Shown piece by piece: positions 44,545-53,961 of a stretch of 64,000 bases of DNA (the stretch's first letter is position 1; each line of letters opens with the position of its first letter). This DNA is from Ensifer sp035999185. GTDB lineage: Bacteria > Pseudomonadota > Alphaproteobacteria > Rhizobiales > Rhizobiaceae. Made by a program: the position numbers and the translations under genes. The notes beneath the pieces are model-generated. The model made no database searches. It saw only the letters and a program-made list of their open reading frames with translations, and was not told the DNA's origin. Location of the stretch: NCBI RefSeq assembly GCF_035999185.1, contig NZ_DASYHB010000019.1:1-64000 (forward strand), in the 5' to 3' direction.

Positions 44545-45012
44545 ATGACTGCCAAGATCGACCTTTTCGCCGCTGCCCCGCAACTGATGAAGAGCTGGAC
44601 CAGCGTCTCGATGACCATCGCCGCCAGCCTGGACCCGACCATCATCGAGCTCGTCAAGATCCGCGCCTCGCAGATCAACGGCTGCGCCAACTGCATCAAC
44701 ATGCACACGCAGGAAGCGCGCGCCAAGGGCGAGACCGAGCAGCGCATCTACCTGCTTTCGGCCTGGCGCGACGCGCCGGTCTATTCCGATCGCGAGCGCG
44801 CCGCGCTAGGCTGGACCGAAGCGCTGACTCGCCTGTCCGAGGGCCACACCCATGATCAGGCATACGACGCGCTGAAGGATCATTTCACCGAGGAGGAACA
44901 GGTGAAGCTCACGCTGATGATCAACGTCATCAACGGTTGGAACCGTCTCGCCGTCGGTTTCGGCCTCTGGATCGATCCGGCTGCGGCGAAAGCCGCGCAG
45001 GCGGCCGCCTGA
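44545..45012 (+). CDS. AhpD-like carboxymuconolactone decarboxylase-family protein
   Basis: This 155-residue CMD-fold protein has the redox motif CANCINMH (CxxC plus distal histidine), as in AhpD-like peroxidase or thiol-disulfide proteins. GGAAACGGAACC precedes the ATG. Its stop overlaps the sigma factor start by one base (TGATG). A CMD, oxidoreductase or epimerase gene beside the sigma gene is the standard ECF41 arrangement and its usual target. Confidence 0.92.
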   Translation: MTAKIDLFAAAPQLMKSWTSVSMTIAASLDPTIIELVKIRASQINGCANCINMHTQEARAKGETEQRIYLLSAWRDAPVYSDRERAALGWTEALTRLSEGHTHDQAYDALKDHFTEEEQVKLTLMINVINGWNRLAVGFGLWIDPAAAKAAQAAA

Positions 45013-45869
45013 TGGCGGATAAGGCGACAATCGACGCAGCGGCGGCTTTCGACCCGCTGCGTCCCAAGCTCGTCCGCGTCGCCTACCGCATGCTCGGCTC
45101 GGTCGCCGACGCGGAGGACATGGTGCAGGAGGCCTTCATCCGCTGGATGGGGGCCGACCGCGCGTCCGTGCGCGAGCCGGAAGCGTTCCTGCGCCGCACC
45201 GTCACGCGGCTCTGCCTCGACCAGCTGAAATCCGCGCGGCTGAAGCGCGAAACCTATGTCGGCCCCTGGCTGCCCGAGCCGGTCGTCGAGGAGGAGCCGG
45301 AGGACGATGTCACCCTGCCGCTGATGCTGGCGCTGGAACGGCTGTCGCCGCTGGAGCGCGCCGCCTTCCTGCTGCACGACGTCTTCGGCCAGAGTTTCGA
45401 AGAGGTCGCAGCGACGATCGATCGCGACGCGGCCGCCTGCCGCCAGCTGGCCGCCCGCGCCCGCACCCATGTGCGCCAGGAGCGCCCCCGCTTTGAGATC
45501 GAGCAGCAGCGCGGACTGGAACTCGCCAACGCCTTCTTCGCCGCGTCCAGAAACGGCGACATGAAGACGCTCGGAGCGATGCTCGCAGCCGACGTCAGCG
45601 TGCATTCGGACGGCGGCGGCAAGCGCCCGGCGGCGATGCACCCGATCCTCGGCTTCGACGCCGTGATGAAGGTGCACGAGCAACTGGCCGCGCTCTTTGC
45701 CAAGCACGGCTCGACACTCGTGCGCGCCGGCTTCGTCAACGGCCTGCCAGGTTTCGTGACCAGGGAGGCCGATGGCGAGCTGCAGACGACCGCACTCGAG
45801 ATCGAGGACGGCAAGGTCAAGGCCATCTACGTGGTGCGCAACCCGGACAAGCTTGCGCATCTGCACTAG
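45012..45869 (+). CDS. ECF41-family sigma factor with C-terminal NTF2-like domain
   Basis: This 285-residue sigma-70-type ECF factor has region 2 (PKLVRVAYRMLGSVADAEDMVQEAFIRW) and region 4 (LSPLERAAFLLHDVFGQSFEEVAATI). The ECF41 hallmarks are WLPEP in the linker and a SnoaL/NTF2-like extension of about 100 residues with DGGGK and NPDKL near the end. In this group the extension modulates sigma activity in place of an anti-sigma factor. It is coupled to the AhpD-like gene. Confidence 0.95.
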   Translation: MADKATIDAAAAFDPLRPKLVRVAYRMLGSVADAEDMVQEAFIRWMGADRASVREPEAFLRRTVTRLCLDQLKSARLKRETYVGPWLPEPVVEEEPEDDVTLPLMLALERLSPLERAAFLLHDVFGQSFEEVAATIDRDAAACRQLAARARTHVRQERPRFEIEQQRGLELANAFFAASRNGDMKTLGAMLAADVSVHSDGGGKRPAAMHPILGFDAVMKVHEQLAALFAKHGSTLVRAGFVNGLPGFVTREADGELQTTALEIEDGKVKAIYVVRNPDKLAHLH

Positions 45870-45901
45870 GTGCGAGCGATCGCGACCTGTCGTTCCGCGC
45901 C

Positions 45902-46480
45902 TTAGTCGGCGCGGCGCAGGCCCTCAATATAGACACCCAGACTGGTACGGCGGCCGCTGATCAGAACGCGCCCGCCCGGATGAAGGCTCTGCCTGAACTC
46001 GTCTGATACGCTGCAGATGCTGTTGAAGAGGAACGGCACGTCCTGCAACTCGACCGGAGAGCGGCACCGACTGGTGTCGTGCCGTTCCGCATCCGCGACA
46101 GTGAATGGGATCTCGACCTCCTGCCCCGCGATCAAGGCAATGATCATGGGGCCAGCAAACACGACGATATTTTTTCCGGTATGGTAGCCGTAGAGAACGT
46201 AGAGTGGAGCGGCAAAAATGACAAAGAGCCGTTTCGTTTCACTGCCTCGAATTCGATATTTGCTGGCGTAGATCAGCCACAGGATTCCTGCAGCTAGCAC
46301 CAGGCCGACAGCGACCCCGGCAATGTCTGATGTGGCCATCCATTCAACCGACGGCAGAAACGGAAAGCCAAGCATTTTCGCCCAAAGCGGCAGCCAGCCA
46401 AGCAGCGCCAAGATCAAGGCCAGACAGCGCGACGGGCCGGGTAGTTTCCGCTGCGGCTCCTCGTCATTCACTCCACCCAT
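45902..46480 (-). CDS. Hypothetical membrane protein
   Basis: This 192-residue protein has three or four membrane segments (ALILALLGWLPLW, IAGVAVGLVLAAGILWLIYA, LFVIFAAPLYVLYGY, IVVFAGPMIIALIAG) and a polar C-terminal part of about 60 residues (residues 130-192). No family is recognised. The start is unclear: TTG at 46483 and ATG at 46480 are adjacent and lack a strong ribosome site. Confidence 0.65.
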   Translation of the reverse strand: MGGVNDEEPQRKLPGPSRCLALILALLGWLPLWAKMLGFPFLPSVEWMATSDIAGVAVGLVLAAGILWLIYASKYRIRGSETKRLFVIFAAPLYVLYGYHTGKNIVVFAGPMIIALIAGQEVEIPFTVADAERHDTSRCRSPVELQDVPFLFNSICSVSDEFRQSLHPGGRVLISGRRTSLGVYIEGLRRAD

Positions 46481-46592
46481 CAAGCCACACCCGTTCCTTC
46501 CAAAGAGGCTCCGCCTTCTTTGGCATACTGGAGGTTGTGGTCACAAGAGCGTCAATCGGTCGACGATGGCTTCTGCTCGTTCTCAGCGCGTT

Positions 46593-47039
46593 TCACTTCG
46601 CCGCTGCCGCCACGCCAAGCACGTAGCCGCCGTCCCAGTGCCAGATCTGCTTGTCGTCGACGGTGACCTTGACGATTGCCTGGAAGCCTGAGAGCGTCCC
46701 GCTGCCAGCGTGGAATGCGCAGGTCCCGAAGGGCGGGCTCGCCGAGTCATAGACGACGCAATAGCCGACCGCCGTGTCACCGTTGCCGACGGCAATGACC
46801 GCCGTGCTGCTGGAGAACAGCGGATTGGCGACGACAGGTCCATAATAGAGGATCTTCGTGCCCGCCGGGATCGCCGACAGGTTCGATTCCGTAATCGTAC
46901 AGAAGCTCGGGACCTCTCCGGTAAACTGGCTGCACTCCTTGGAGATTTTGAGCGGTTGCGTGGCCGGGGCCGGTGCTGCGGACACGGCGGACGTCAGTGC
47001 AACGATGGCACCAGCCGACAGGATCAAGAGTCTGCTCAT
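46593..47039 (-). CDS. Secreted hypothetical protein
   Basis: This 148-residue protein has a Sec signal (MSRLLILSAGAIVALTSAVSA) and a strand-rich mature domain with four cysteines (KECSQF, SFCTIT, GYCVVY, GTCAFH), probably two disulfides. The pattern of GDTAVGYCVVYD...FGTCAFHAGSGTLSGFQA resembles an allene-oxide-cyclase-like or dirigent-like barrel, which is a weak impression. Periplasmic or secreted. Confidence 0.65.
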   Translation of the reverse strand: MSRLLILSAGAIVALTSAVSAAPAPATQPLKISKECSQFTGEVPSFCTITESNLSAIPAGTKILYYGPVVANPLFSSSTAVIAVGNGDTAVGYCVVYDSASPPFGTCAFHAGSGTLSGFQAIVKVTVDDKQIWHWDGGYVLGVAAAAK

Positions 47040-47280
47040 TGCCTACCCCCTACGGTCGAGTTGAAGCCGAAGATTCTACGCAGGCTCTCCCTTCGTCGCA
47101 ATTCGCTGGATCTTCCCGGCAAGAAGTAGCCGCCTGCCCGGCTTCATTCGGTGCATTTGCAGGCGCGCACATCGCGGCCGGACCGGCAGGCGTAAACTAC
47201 CGCGCGATCGTGTATAGTCCCGCACGGCGTAATTGCACGCGCTCCGAGGGGAAAATCCGAACGGGACCGGGGGAACGTCC

Positions 47281-48237
47281 ATGAGGAAGGCAGTGTCATT
47301 GCCTGCGATGCTTTTGTCCGCGCTGCTGGCTGCTTCGGCAGCGCAGGCACAGCAGACCACGCTTGCCGAACAGGAACGGCCGGCCGACGACTGTGGCCCG
47401 CTGGCAGCCGCCGCCAACGTCCTTCTTTGGCCGGTACCGCAAAAGCCTTTCCACATTGCGGGACCGCTCTATTACGTCGGCACCAAGGGCCTTGCGTCCT
47501 ACCTCTTTAGCACGAGCGATGGCTTGATCCTGCTCAATACCGGCGGTCGGACATCCGGACCGATGATCGCCCAGTCGATCAAGACGCTCGGCTTCGACCC
47601 CAAGGATATCAGGATCATCATCAACGGCCACGGCCATTTCGACCATGCCGGCGGCTTCGCCTATATCAAGAAGCTGTCCGGCGCTGAGCTCGCGATCATG
47701 GAGGGCGATGTCGCCATCATCAAGGACGGCGGCAGAAGCGATTTCCACTACGGCAAATACTGGCCGTTAGCGGGCCAGCGTGCGGTCGATGTCGACCGGG
47801 TGCTGAAGAAGCGGAAGAACGGCGATCCCGTGACGCTGGGCAATGTGACGCTGACTGCGTTCAACACGCCCGGCCACACGCTCGGCGCCACCACCTGGGT
47901 GACGGATATCGTCGAAGGCGGAAAGACCTATCATGTGGTCTTTCCCGACGGCGCCGGCGTCAATCCGGGCTACCACCTGACGGGAGACAAGGCCGAGTAC
48001 CCTGGCATCGCGGACGACTTCCGCGACACCCACCGTTTTCTCGCGACGCTGCGTCCCGACATGTGGTTCGCCTTCCACACCGACCAGTTCGATTTCCGCG
48101 GCAAATATGCCCGCATGGCCAAGGAAGGTGCGGCCGTATGGGTCGATCCCAAGGGATACAGACAGTTTATCGCGTCCAAGAAACGTGCCCTTGACGAAAA
48201 GATCGCGCGCGAAGGCGGCGCAAAACCGAAGCTATGA
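47281..48237 (+). CDS. Subclass B3-like metallo-beta-lactamase
   Basis: This 318-residue secreted protein has a Sec signal (to about AAQAQ), the zinc motif HGHFDH (117-122), His199 in TPGHTLG and His266 in AFHTDQF, which together give the B3 ligand set. The disulfide-free body and the length match chromosomal B3 enzymes of environmental bacteria. Activity on beta-lactams cannot be assumed; a lactonase or other hydrolase role is possible. GGGGGAACG precedes the start at 47281. Confidence 0.87.
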   Translation: MRKAVSLPAMLLSALLAASAAQAQQTTLAEQERPADDCGPLAAAANVLLWPVPQKPFHIAGPLYYVGTKGLASYLFSTSDGLILLNTGGRTSGPMIAQSIKTLGFDPKDIRIIINGHGHFDHAGGFAYIKKLSGAELAIMEGDVAIIKDGGRSDFHYGKYWPLAGQRAVDVDRVLKKRKNGDPVTLGNVTLTAFNTPGHTLGATTWVTDIVEGGKTYHVVFPDGAGVNPGYHLTGDKAEYPGIADDFRDTHRFLATLRPDMWFAFHTDQFDFRGKYARMAKEGAAVWVDPKGYRQFIASKKRALDEKIAREGGAKPKL

Positions 48238-48331
48238 TCCGAGCCCTGGCCTATTCCCAAGAAGAGCTTGCCCTGTATCCGCTGATTGTCCAATCTAACC
48301 GAGGTGCAACTAGAGTTGTTGGAGGAACATC

Positions 48332-48703
48332 GTGCGCTTTGCAGTCTTAGCACTCTCGTTGTTATTAGCCTGCGCTGCATCGTCCGCATCAGCCGATGAA
48401 GAATTTCCGTTCCCTGAGCTTCAGACGGAGGTCTATTGCAAGACCTTGGTAGAAAAGATGCTGGACGAAAACGAACGGGCAACCGAGCACACAAGATGCC
48501 TTGCTCAAGAAGCGTTCCTGAAGGGGCAGCTGGAGCCCTGGTGGCCGTTTCTGGACCCCAGGACACAAAGAATGATTGTAAAGTCACACTATAGGGAGCC
48601 GAAGTATCAAACCTACATCACCCTGTTGCAATACACCGCGTCGGCCATAGGCGACGCGTGCCTCTCACGGCGGATAGAATGCAAGAATCCCAAAGCCCGG
48701 TGA
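48332..48703 (+). CDS. Small secreted hypothetical protein
   Basis: This 123-residue product from GTG has a GGAGGAACATC ribosome site and a signal peptide (to about SASAD). The mature part has four cysteines (VYCKTL, TRCLAQ, DACLSR, IECKNP) and is mostly helical, including QRMIVKSHYREPKYQTYITLLQY. Lower in GC than its neighbours at the beginning. The family is not recognised. Confidence 0.68.
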   Translation: MRFAVLALSLLLACAASSASADEEFPFPELQTEVYCKTLVEKMLDENERATEHTRCLAQEAFLKGQLEPWWPFLDPRTQRMIVKSHYREPKYQTYITLLQYTASAIGDACLSRRIECKNPKAR

Positions 48704-48789
48704 CGCGCCCGATCCTCGACGTTCGCAAGTCCTGCGCCACTCTTCGCGCCTCACTCCGAATTCAACGCTTTCGTACGGGTTTTCAAAGG

Positions 48790-48831
48790 AATCCGCGCAC
48801 TGCTTCCAGGCCCGGAAGCAGTGCGCGGATT
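48790..48831. terminator. Perfect 18-bp hairpin between convergent genes
   Basis: AATCCGCGCACTGCTTCC is perfectly complementary to the segment at 48814-48831 around a six-base loop. It lies between the small secreted gene (+) and the RidA gene (-), a fitting place for a bidirectional terminator. T-tracts are lacking. Confidence 0.6.
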
Positions 48832-48847
48832 ACAAGCTTCTCGAAAC

Positions 48848-49255
48848 TCAGGCCGCCGTTTGGGCCGCCGGAATGCGCGCGATCACCTTGATCTCGAAGT
48901 CGAAACCGGCGAGCCAGTTGACGCCGATGGCTGTCCAGTTCGGATAGGGCTTTTCCGGGAAGACCCGGTTCTTGACGGCCATGAAGGTCTCGAACTGGTT
49001 TTCCGGATCGGTATGGAAGGTGGTGATGTCGACGATGTCGTCGAATGTGGCGCCCGCCGCCTTCAGCGTTGCTTCGAGATTGTCGAAGGCGCGCTCGACC
49101 TGGCGCTGGTATTCCGGCTCGGGCGACCCGTCCTCACGGCTGCCCACCTGCCCCGAGACGAACAGCAGGTCCTGCGACTGGATGGCTGCGGAATAGCCGT
49201 GTGCCTCGTAGAGCGCGTGGCGGTTCGCCGGAAAGACTGCGTTGCGTTTGGTCAT
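48848..49255 (-). CDS. RidA-family protein (YjgF/YER057c)
   Basis: This 135-residue protein has the RidA fold: DLLFVSGQVG, QVERAFDNLEATLKAAGATFDDIVDITTF, and the C-terminal PNWTAIGVNWLAGFDFEIKVIARI. The arginine of the catalytic RidA motif (expected near R105 in archetypes) is replaced in this segment, so a classical enamine deaminase role is not certain. It is divergent from a TetR gene, with three palindromes between. Confidence 0.9.
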   Translation of the reverse strand: MTKRNAVFPANRHALYEAHGYSAAIQSQDLLFVSGQVGSREDGSPEPEYQRQVERAFDNLEATLKAAGATFDDIVDITTFHTDPENQFETFMAVKNRVFPEKPYPNWTAIGVNWLAGFDFEIKVIARIPAAQTAA

Positions 49256-49343
49256 CTGTCTGGTCCTTTTCCAAAACTCGAGAGCGCAGAAACAGGCGAG
49301 CGCTGCCGGCTCCGACAGAACTTCACAAGACCCGCTTCATTTG

Positions 49344-49410
49344 ATATACGCTACGTATATGAACTAACCAAATACGATGCGTATGTCAAATCCATATACG
49401 CTGCGTATAT
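49344..49410. promoter_or_regulatory. Three palindromic operators between ridA-like and tetR genes
   Basis: ATATACGCTACGTATAT (49344-49360), AATACGATGCGTATGT (49371-49386) and ATATACGCTGCGTATAT (49394-49410) are evenly spaced, about 25 bases centre to centre. They fill the divergent intergenic region and are the expected targets of the adjacent TetR protein. Confidence 0.82.
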
Positions 49411-49425
49411 GAAATTGAGGACGAT

Positions 49426-50016
49426 ATGGCCAGGCGTCGCCAGGAGACGATGGAAGAGAACCGCGTGAAGCTGATTTCGGCGGGCCGCAAGGCGTTTGCG
49501 GAAAAGGGCTACGCGGCCGCCTCGATGGACGAGCTGACCGCCGATGTCGGGCTGACGCGCGGCGCGCTCTATCACAATTTTGGCGACAAGCGCGGCCTGC
49601 TCGCCGCCGTCGTCACTGAGATCGACGGCGAAATGGCCGCCCGCGCCAAGGAGATCGGCGCCTGCGCCGGGGATCACTGGCAAGGCATGCTCGCCGAAGG
49701 CGCCGCCTATATCGAGATGGCGCTTGACCCGGAGGTGCAACGCATCGTGCTGCTCGACGGCCCGGCCGTGCTTGGCGATCCCTCGAAATGGCCGAGCCAA
49801 AACAGCTGCCTGGTGGCGACCAAGCGCTCGGTGGAGCAGCTCCTCGAAAAAGGCGCCTTGAAGCCGGTCGATCCGGAGGCAGCCGCAAGGTTGCTCAGCG
49901 GCGCTGCCCTCAACGCCGCCCTCTGGGTCGCCGCCAGCGATAACCCGAAAGACGTGCTACCGAAGGCGATCGACGCGTTCCAGACCCTGGCGTCCGGCCT
50001 GCTGGCCGATCGATAG
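49426..50016 (+). CDS. TetR-family repressor
   Basis: This 196-residue regulator has an N-terminal HTH (NRVKLISAGRKAFAEKGYAAASMDELTADVGLTRGALYHNFGDKRGLLAAVV) and a ligand-binding C-terminal domain. The ATG at 49426 lies 15 bases past the last operator, so it represses itself and the divergent RidA-like gene in all likelihood. The ligand is unknown. Confidence 0.93.
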   Translation: MARRRQETMEENRVKLISAGRKAFAEKGYAAASMDELTADVGLTRGALYHNFGDKRGLLAAVVTEIDGEMAARAKEIGACAGDHWQGMLAEGAAYIEMALDPEVQRIVLLDGPAVLGDPSKWPSQNSCLVATKRSVEQLLEKGALKPVDPEAAARLLSGAALNAALWVAASDNPKDVLPKAIDAFQTLASGLLADR

Positions 50017-50138
50017 AAGGTCTTCACCTTCAGAGGCCCTGACGGGAGAGGCAGCGCGTTGTTCGCGGGCAATCGGGTGCTTCGGCTGCCCGCCTGGGCG
50101 CGTTGCCGACAGTGCTGTTGAATGCCAGAATGCGAGTC

Positions 50139-50474
50139 ATGAAAAATATTCAGGTTATCGACGGCGCGGCAAACGCCACGTTCAGCGTGTTCCAGGCAAC
50201 CGAGGAGGAATACGCCGCGATCTTCCCGGATGGCCGGGACATCGAACTGGTCGAAGATCTGGTCGAACGGCTTGGCGATGACGCGGCGGATCGTGTGCTC
50301 GCGCCGCTTTGGAACCGTCCCGTCCTGAAACGCGATGCGCTCGGCCTCCATGGGACGCTGTTCTACGACAATGAACACAGGCGAAGGCACATCCCGCAAT
50401 CGAAGCGCGAAGTGGATTGGGATGATGGTTCGCTCAACCAGGCCCAGAGGGACCTATTCTCCCTGAACCGATGA
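50139..50474 (+). CDS. Conserved-type hypothetical protein
   Basis: This 111-residue acidic soluble protein begins MKNIQVIDGAANATFSVFQATEEEYAAIFPDG and ends QAQRDLFSLNR. No motif is recognised. The start is placed at 50139 by content; its ribosome site is weak, and earlier ATGs (50103, 50130) cannot be excluded. It lies between the TetR gene and the end of the convergent cyclase gene. Confidence 0.6.
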   Translation: MKNIQVIDGAANATFSVFQATEEEYAAIFPDGRDIELVEDLVERLGDDAADRVLAPLWNRPVLKRDALGLHGTLFYDNEHRRRHIPQSKREVDWDDGSLNQAQRDLFSLNR

Positions 50475-50481
50475 GCCGTTA

Positions 50482-52416
50482 TTAGGGGCCACCCGGTCCG
50501 TGGCGGAGGGCGCTCTCGCCCCCTTCCCCCACCAGCTCCCAAAGGTCGATCTTCGCCGCGCGCCCCTTGACCTGCACCAGCCCCATCGCGCGGAACGCGA
50601 AGCCGCCGGCAACCGCCTGATGCACGTTGCCGCTGACGAGGATCGCGGTGTTGTAGTCCTTGTTCAACCCTTCGAGCCTGGAGGCGACGTTGATGGTGTC
50701 GCCCATCGCCGTATACTGCTGGCGCGAGAGCGCGCCGAAACTGCCGACGACGGCGGGACCCGTATGCACGCCGAAACGGGTGAACAGTTCCGGGCGGCCT
50801 GCCTGGCGGTTGGCTTCATTGAGGCGCTCCACACCCGCCTTCATCGCCAGCGCGCAGCGACAGCCGTTTTCGACATGGCGCGGGTCTTCCGCCGGCGCGT
50901 TCCAGATGACGAAGATGGAATCGCCGAGATACTGCACCACCGTTCCGCCGTGCTCCTCGGCGATCGCGTTCAAAAGCTCGAAATAGGCCGAGAGAATATC
51001 GACCACGTCCTCGGGCGAATGCTGCTCGGAAATGGTGGTGAAGTCGCGGATGTCGGTGAAAAGCGCCGTCACCTCCTGCCGCCTGCCCTTGACCACTGCC
51101 CCGCCCTCCGGGTCGATGATCCGCCGCACAACCTCGCGCGGGACGTAAAGCGCAAACTGAACGATGGCGCGTTGGCTGGCGGAAAGCGCTCCACCGAGCG
51201 TGTTGATCTCGGTGATCCAGGAATGCGGCACGCCCTTGCCGGTAAAGTTCAGGTCGCCGATCCGCCGCGCCTCGTCGGCCAGCCGATAGAGCTTCTGGCT
51301 GATCACCCGCGACAGCATCAGCGAGCCCAGGACGCCGGCCACCAGCAGGCCGGCAGCGATCGCAAGGTTGCGCAACAGCAGCCGGTTGGCCTGCGCCACG
51401 AGATCATCGAGCGGCACGACGATCGCGACCGAGCTGCCCTTGAACAGCCCGTCGAGGCTGACGGGAGCGACCTGCGCCAGATAGCGCTCGCCGTCGAGGT
51501 CGATCTCGGCAAGGCCGCCGTTGGCGTAGCGCGCCTCTTTCCGCAGTTGCGCAACCGCCTTGACGCTCGGGTCGAGGCTCTGCGTATCGGTGGCGTTGCC
51601 ACCCGACCAGGTGCCGAGGATCCGGCCCATGATCGACGGATCGGAATGGGCGACCAGCATGTCGCCGTCGCCGATGATGAAGGACCGGGCGCGGGCCGAG
51701 ATCTCGCGCGGATCGAGCAGCCGGCTGACGGTCTGCAGGTGGATGTTGACGCCGACGACCACCCGGTGGTCGTCATTCATCGATGCGGCCAGAGCAAGGG
51801 TCGGCACCCTCACCGTTCCGGTGACGAAGGGCCCGACCGAGACCGGCTCTCCGCTCAAGACCGCGGACTGGTACCAGGGGCGCTGCCGCGGATCGAAGGA
51901 TGTCGGCTCCAACCGCGGCTCGCCGATCGGCCGCGTCGAGCGGTCGAGAAACCGGATCGTCGACACCGCCGCGCGGCCCTCTCCCGGCACGATGGTCTTG
52001 ATGGCGAAGGCGGCCGCCTGCGGAGCCGAAAGGCTCTGGCGCACATAGTCCTTGGCCGTGTTGATCACCTGCAGATAGGAGCCGTCAGGGTAGCCGGCAT
52101 AGATGCTGGTTGCGTTGGAGACGCTGCGCAGCACTTCCAGAAAGAACTGCTGCTTTTCTTCCAGTTCCCGAGGCGGCGCCGGAATGAGCTGCGGCACCGT
52201 CGACGCGAGCCCCACGGCCTCCTGTCCGCCCTCCAGCGCGTTTCTGTAGCCCTCGATCAGCCGGAAACTCATCTCGCGCATGTGCTTGGCGCCGGCAAGC
52301 ACCGCCGCCTCCCGGCCCTGGCTGAACGCCATCCAGATGATCGGCGTCGCCGTGCCAAGGAGCAGCGCCACGACAAGCACGCTGAGATGCACTCTGAGAG
52401 GCCTGGACCAGTTCAC
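50482..52416 (-). CDS. Membrane-bound class III adenylate/guanylate cyclase with Cache sensor
   Basis: This 644-residue protein has an N-terminal membrane segment, a periplasmic sensor of about 300 residues (Cache-like; RPWYQSAVLSGEPVSVGPF), a second membrane segment (LAIAAGLLVAGVLGSLML), a HAMP-like linker and a C-terminal class III cyclase domain. The cyclase has the metal aspartates in ALFTDIRDFT and QYLGDSIFVIW and the YTAMGDTINVASRLE block. A GTG start at 52416 is preferred since GGGGGAA lies just upstream; the frame is open to 52461. It should make cAMP in response to an external small molecule. Confidence 0.9.
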   Translation of the reverse strand: MNWSRPLRVHLSVLVVALLLGTATPIIWMAFSQGREAAVLAGAKHMREMSFRLIEGYRNALEGGQEAVGLASTVPQLIPAPPRELEEKQQFFLEVLRSVSNATSIYAGYPDGSYLQVINTAKDYVRQSLSAPQAAAFAIKTIVPGEGRAAVSTIRFLDRSTRPIGEPRLEPTSFDPRQRPWYQSAVLSGEPVSVGPFVTGTVRVPTLALAASMNDDHRVVVGVNIHLQTVSRLLDPREISARARSFIIGDGDMLVAHSDPSIMGRILGTWSGGNATDTQSLDPSVKAVAQLRKEARYANGGLAEIDLDGERYLAQVAPVSLDGLFKGSSVAIVVPLDDLVAQANRLLLRNLAIAAGLLVAGVLGSLMLSRVISQKLYRLADEARRIGDLNFTGKGVPHSWITEINTLGGALSASQRAIVQFALYVPREVVRRIIDPEGGAVVKGRRQEVTALFTDIRDFTTISEQHSPEDVVDILSAYFELLNAIAEEHGGTVVQYLGDSIFVIWNAPAEDPRHVENGCRCALAMKAGVERLNEANRQAGRPELFTRFGVHTGPAVVGSFGALSRQQYTAMGDTINVASRLEGLNKDYNTAILVSGNVHQAVAGGFAFRAMGLVQVKGRAAKIDLWELVGEGGESALRHGPGGP

Positions 52417-52697
52417 GCACTTCCCCCGAAACGCGGACCGTTGTTTAGGCAAACCTATCACCGGGTCTTGCCGGCAGGAATGCGCAATTTATGGAAGAAG
52501 AGATCCATCCAATTCTGCCGCAACCGCAGGCGCCTAAGTCGAGCTTGCCTTGGAATGCGCCCAAAAGACCTAACCGGTCACGTCATCGCTTTCCCAAGGG
52601 CGCCCGCATCGCTTAGCCTGGGTTGCGCGACCGCAAACATGCACGTGCATTCCAATCGTTAAGCTTCCAGACGTATTGATTGCTGAAGAGGTGAGAA

Positions 52698-53897
52698 ATG
52701 CTCCGAATACTCCTGGCAACATCTGTTCTTTCATCGTGGTTCTTTTCCTATCCCCTGCTGCCCGCCGCTCTAGCGACTGAGCGACAGTTCGAAGACTTGT
52801 GCCTTGTTCCCATCAAGGACGGACAGCCCACTCAGGAAGACTTTGGCGACGCTTGGCGGATGGTGGGCAAGTTTATCGCCTTCGATGGCATCCCGAGGCC
52901 GATCATCTACCCTTACAATCGCGCAGGTGTTTGGACGATCGATGGTAGCAACCGGTTTGTACCCTTCGGCGGAAAATTTCCGCAGAACCTGATCCAGGAT
53001 CGGTTCGCTTCTGATCCGGAACGTGGAATTGTTATCGGAATTAGCCCAAGCGAGGGTGTGTTTGTAGCCCGCCGCGGAGAGACCGCATTCACGCTACTGT
53101 ACGCAGCAAATGATAGCCCTCTCCGGTCCCCGCATGACATCACCTACGTGCCGCGCTTCAAGGGGTTTGCCCTGTCCGACCGAACCGGGCTCTATCTGCT
53201 TGATCAGCGGTTCAGCCTGGAGACCTTGCCCCTCCCGGCCAAGGGGGACCCGGAAATCGTCTTCGATTTGCCTGAACTCAATGCGCTGATCCTAAATCCA
53301 TCGAATAAAGTCTATCTGCGCGACGATCGTGGCGATTTGGCACTGCTCGCCACCTTGGAAGACTGGGACTTCGTCGTGCAGACGCGCCTCACCCGGGAAG
53401 GACAAATACTCATCAAGACGTACCGAAACGAGTTTACCGTCACGCCGCCGATTAAGGATGCCTCCGGCAAGTTTTCGCGCGTGACGGATGCCGATCTCGT
53501 TCGACAACGTCCCGCACCGGCGGCCATTCCAGAGATGATCTCCGGGCCAAGGATAGGGGGACGCAGCTTTTTCTTTCGTTCCTCGGGGCTCTGGCGGGAT
53601 GAGAACGGAGCAAGAGTTCCGATTGCGCTGCCGTTCGATGCCGCGAACTTTCCGATCACAAGTGTTGAAGACTATCCAGGTCGGCAAGATCTGATCGTGT
53701 TTTCATTCGCCGGAATTTTCGTGCAGGACGAACAAGGTGCCTGGATGGTCGTGCCTGGCAGCAAGGGGATCGTCAATCGCGTGACAAGAGAGCTGGGCGA
53801 GATGCCCGATCAAAGAGGGCTACTCTTCGCAGGAGAGGATGGACTTTATCTTCTCGCTTCAACCGCAAATACTGCGGCCGATGCCTGCCTCAAGTAG
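52698..53897 (+). CDS. Secreted hypothetical protein (beta-propeller-like)
   Basis: This 399-residue protein has a signal peptide (to about LAATER). The mature part has repeated strand-rich segments with recurring GLYLLDQ, GIFVQDE and GLYLLAS patterns spaced along the chain, suggesting a beta-propeller. Two cysteines are present, near each end. The family is not recognised. GAGGTGAGAA precedes the ATG. A hairpin terminator follows. Confidence 0.7.
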   Translation: MLRILLATSVLSSWFFSYPLLPAALATERQFEDLCLVPIKDGQPTQEDFGDAWRMVGKFIAFDGIPRPIIYPYNRAGVWTIDGSNRFVPFGGKFPQNLIQDRFASDPERGIVIGISPSEGVFVARRGETAFTLLYAANDSPLRSPHDITYVPRFKGFALSDRTGLYLLDQRFSLETLPLPAKGDPEIVFDLPELNALILNPSNKVYLRDDRGDLALLATLEDWDFVVQTRLTREGQILIKTYRNEFTVTPPIKDASGKFSRVTDADLVRQRPAPAAIPEMISGPRIGGRSFFFRSSGLWRDENGARVPIALPFDAANFPITSVEDYPGRQDLIVFSFAGIFVQDEQGAWMVVPGSKGIVNRVTRELGEMPDQRGLLFAGEDGLYLLASTANTAADACLK

Positions 53898-53961
53898 CAG
53901 TCAACCGTGGTCGCGTGCGCCGGAAGTGCCTCAGAGAAACATCGCATCGATCCAAAACGAG

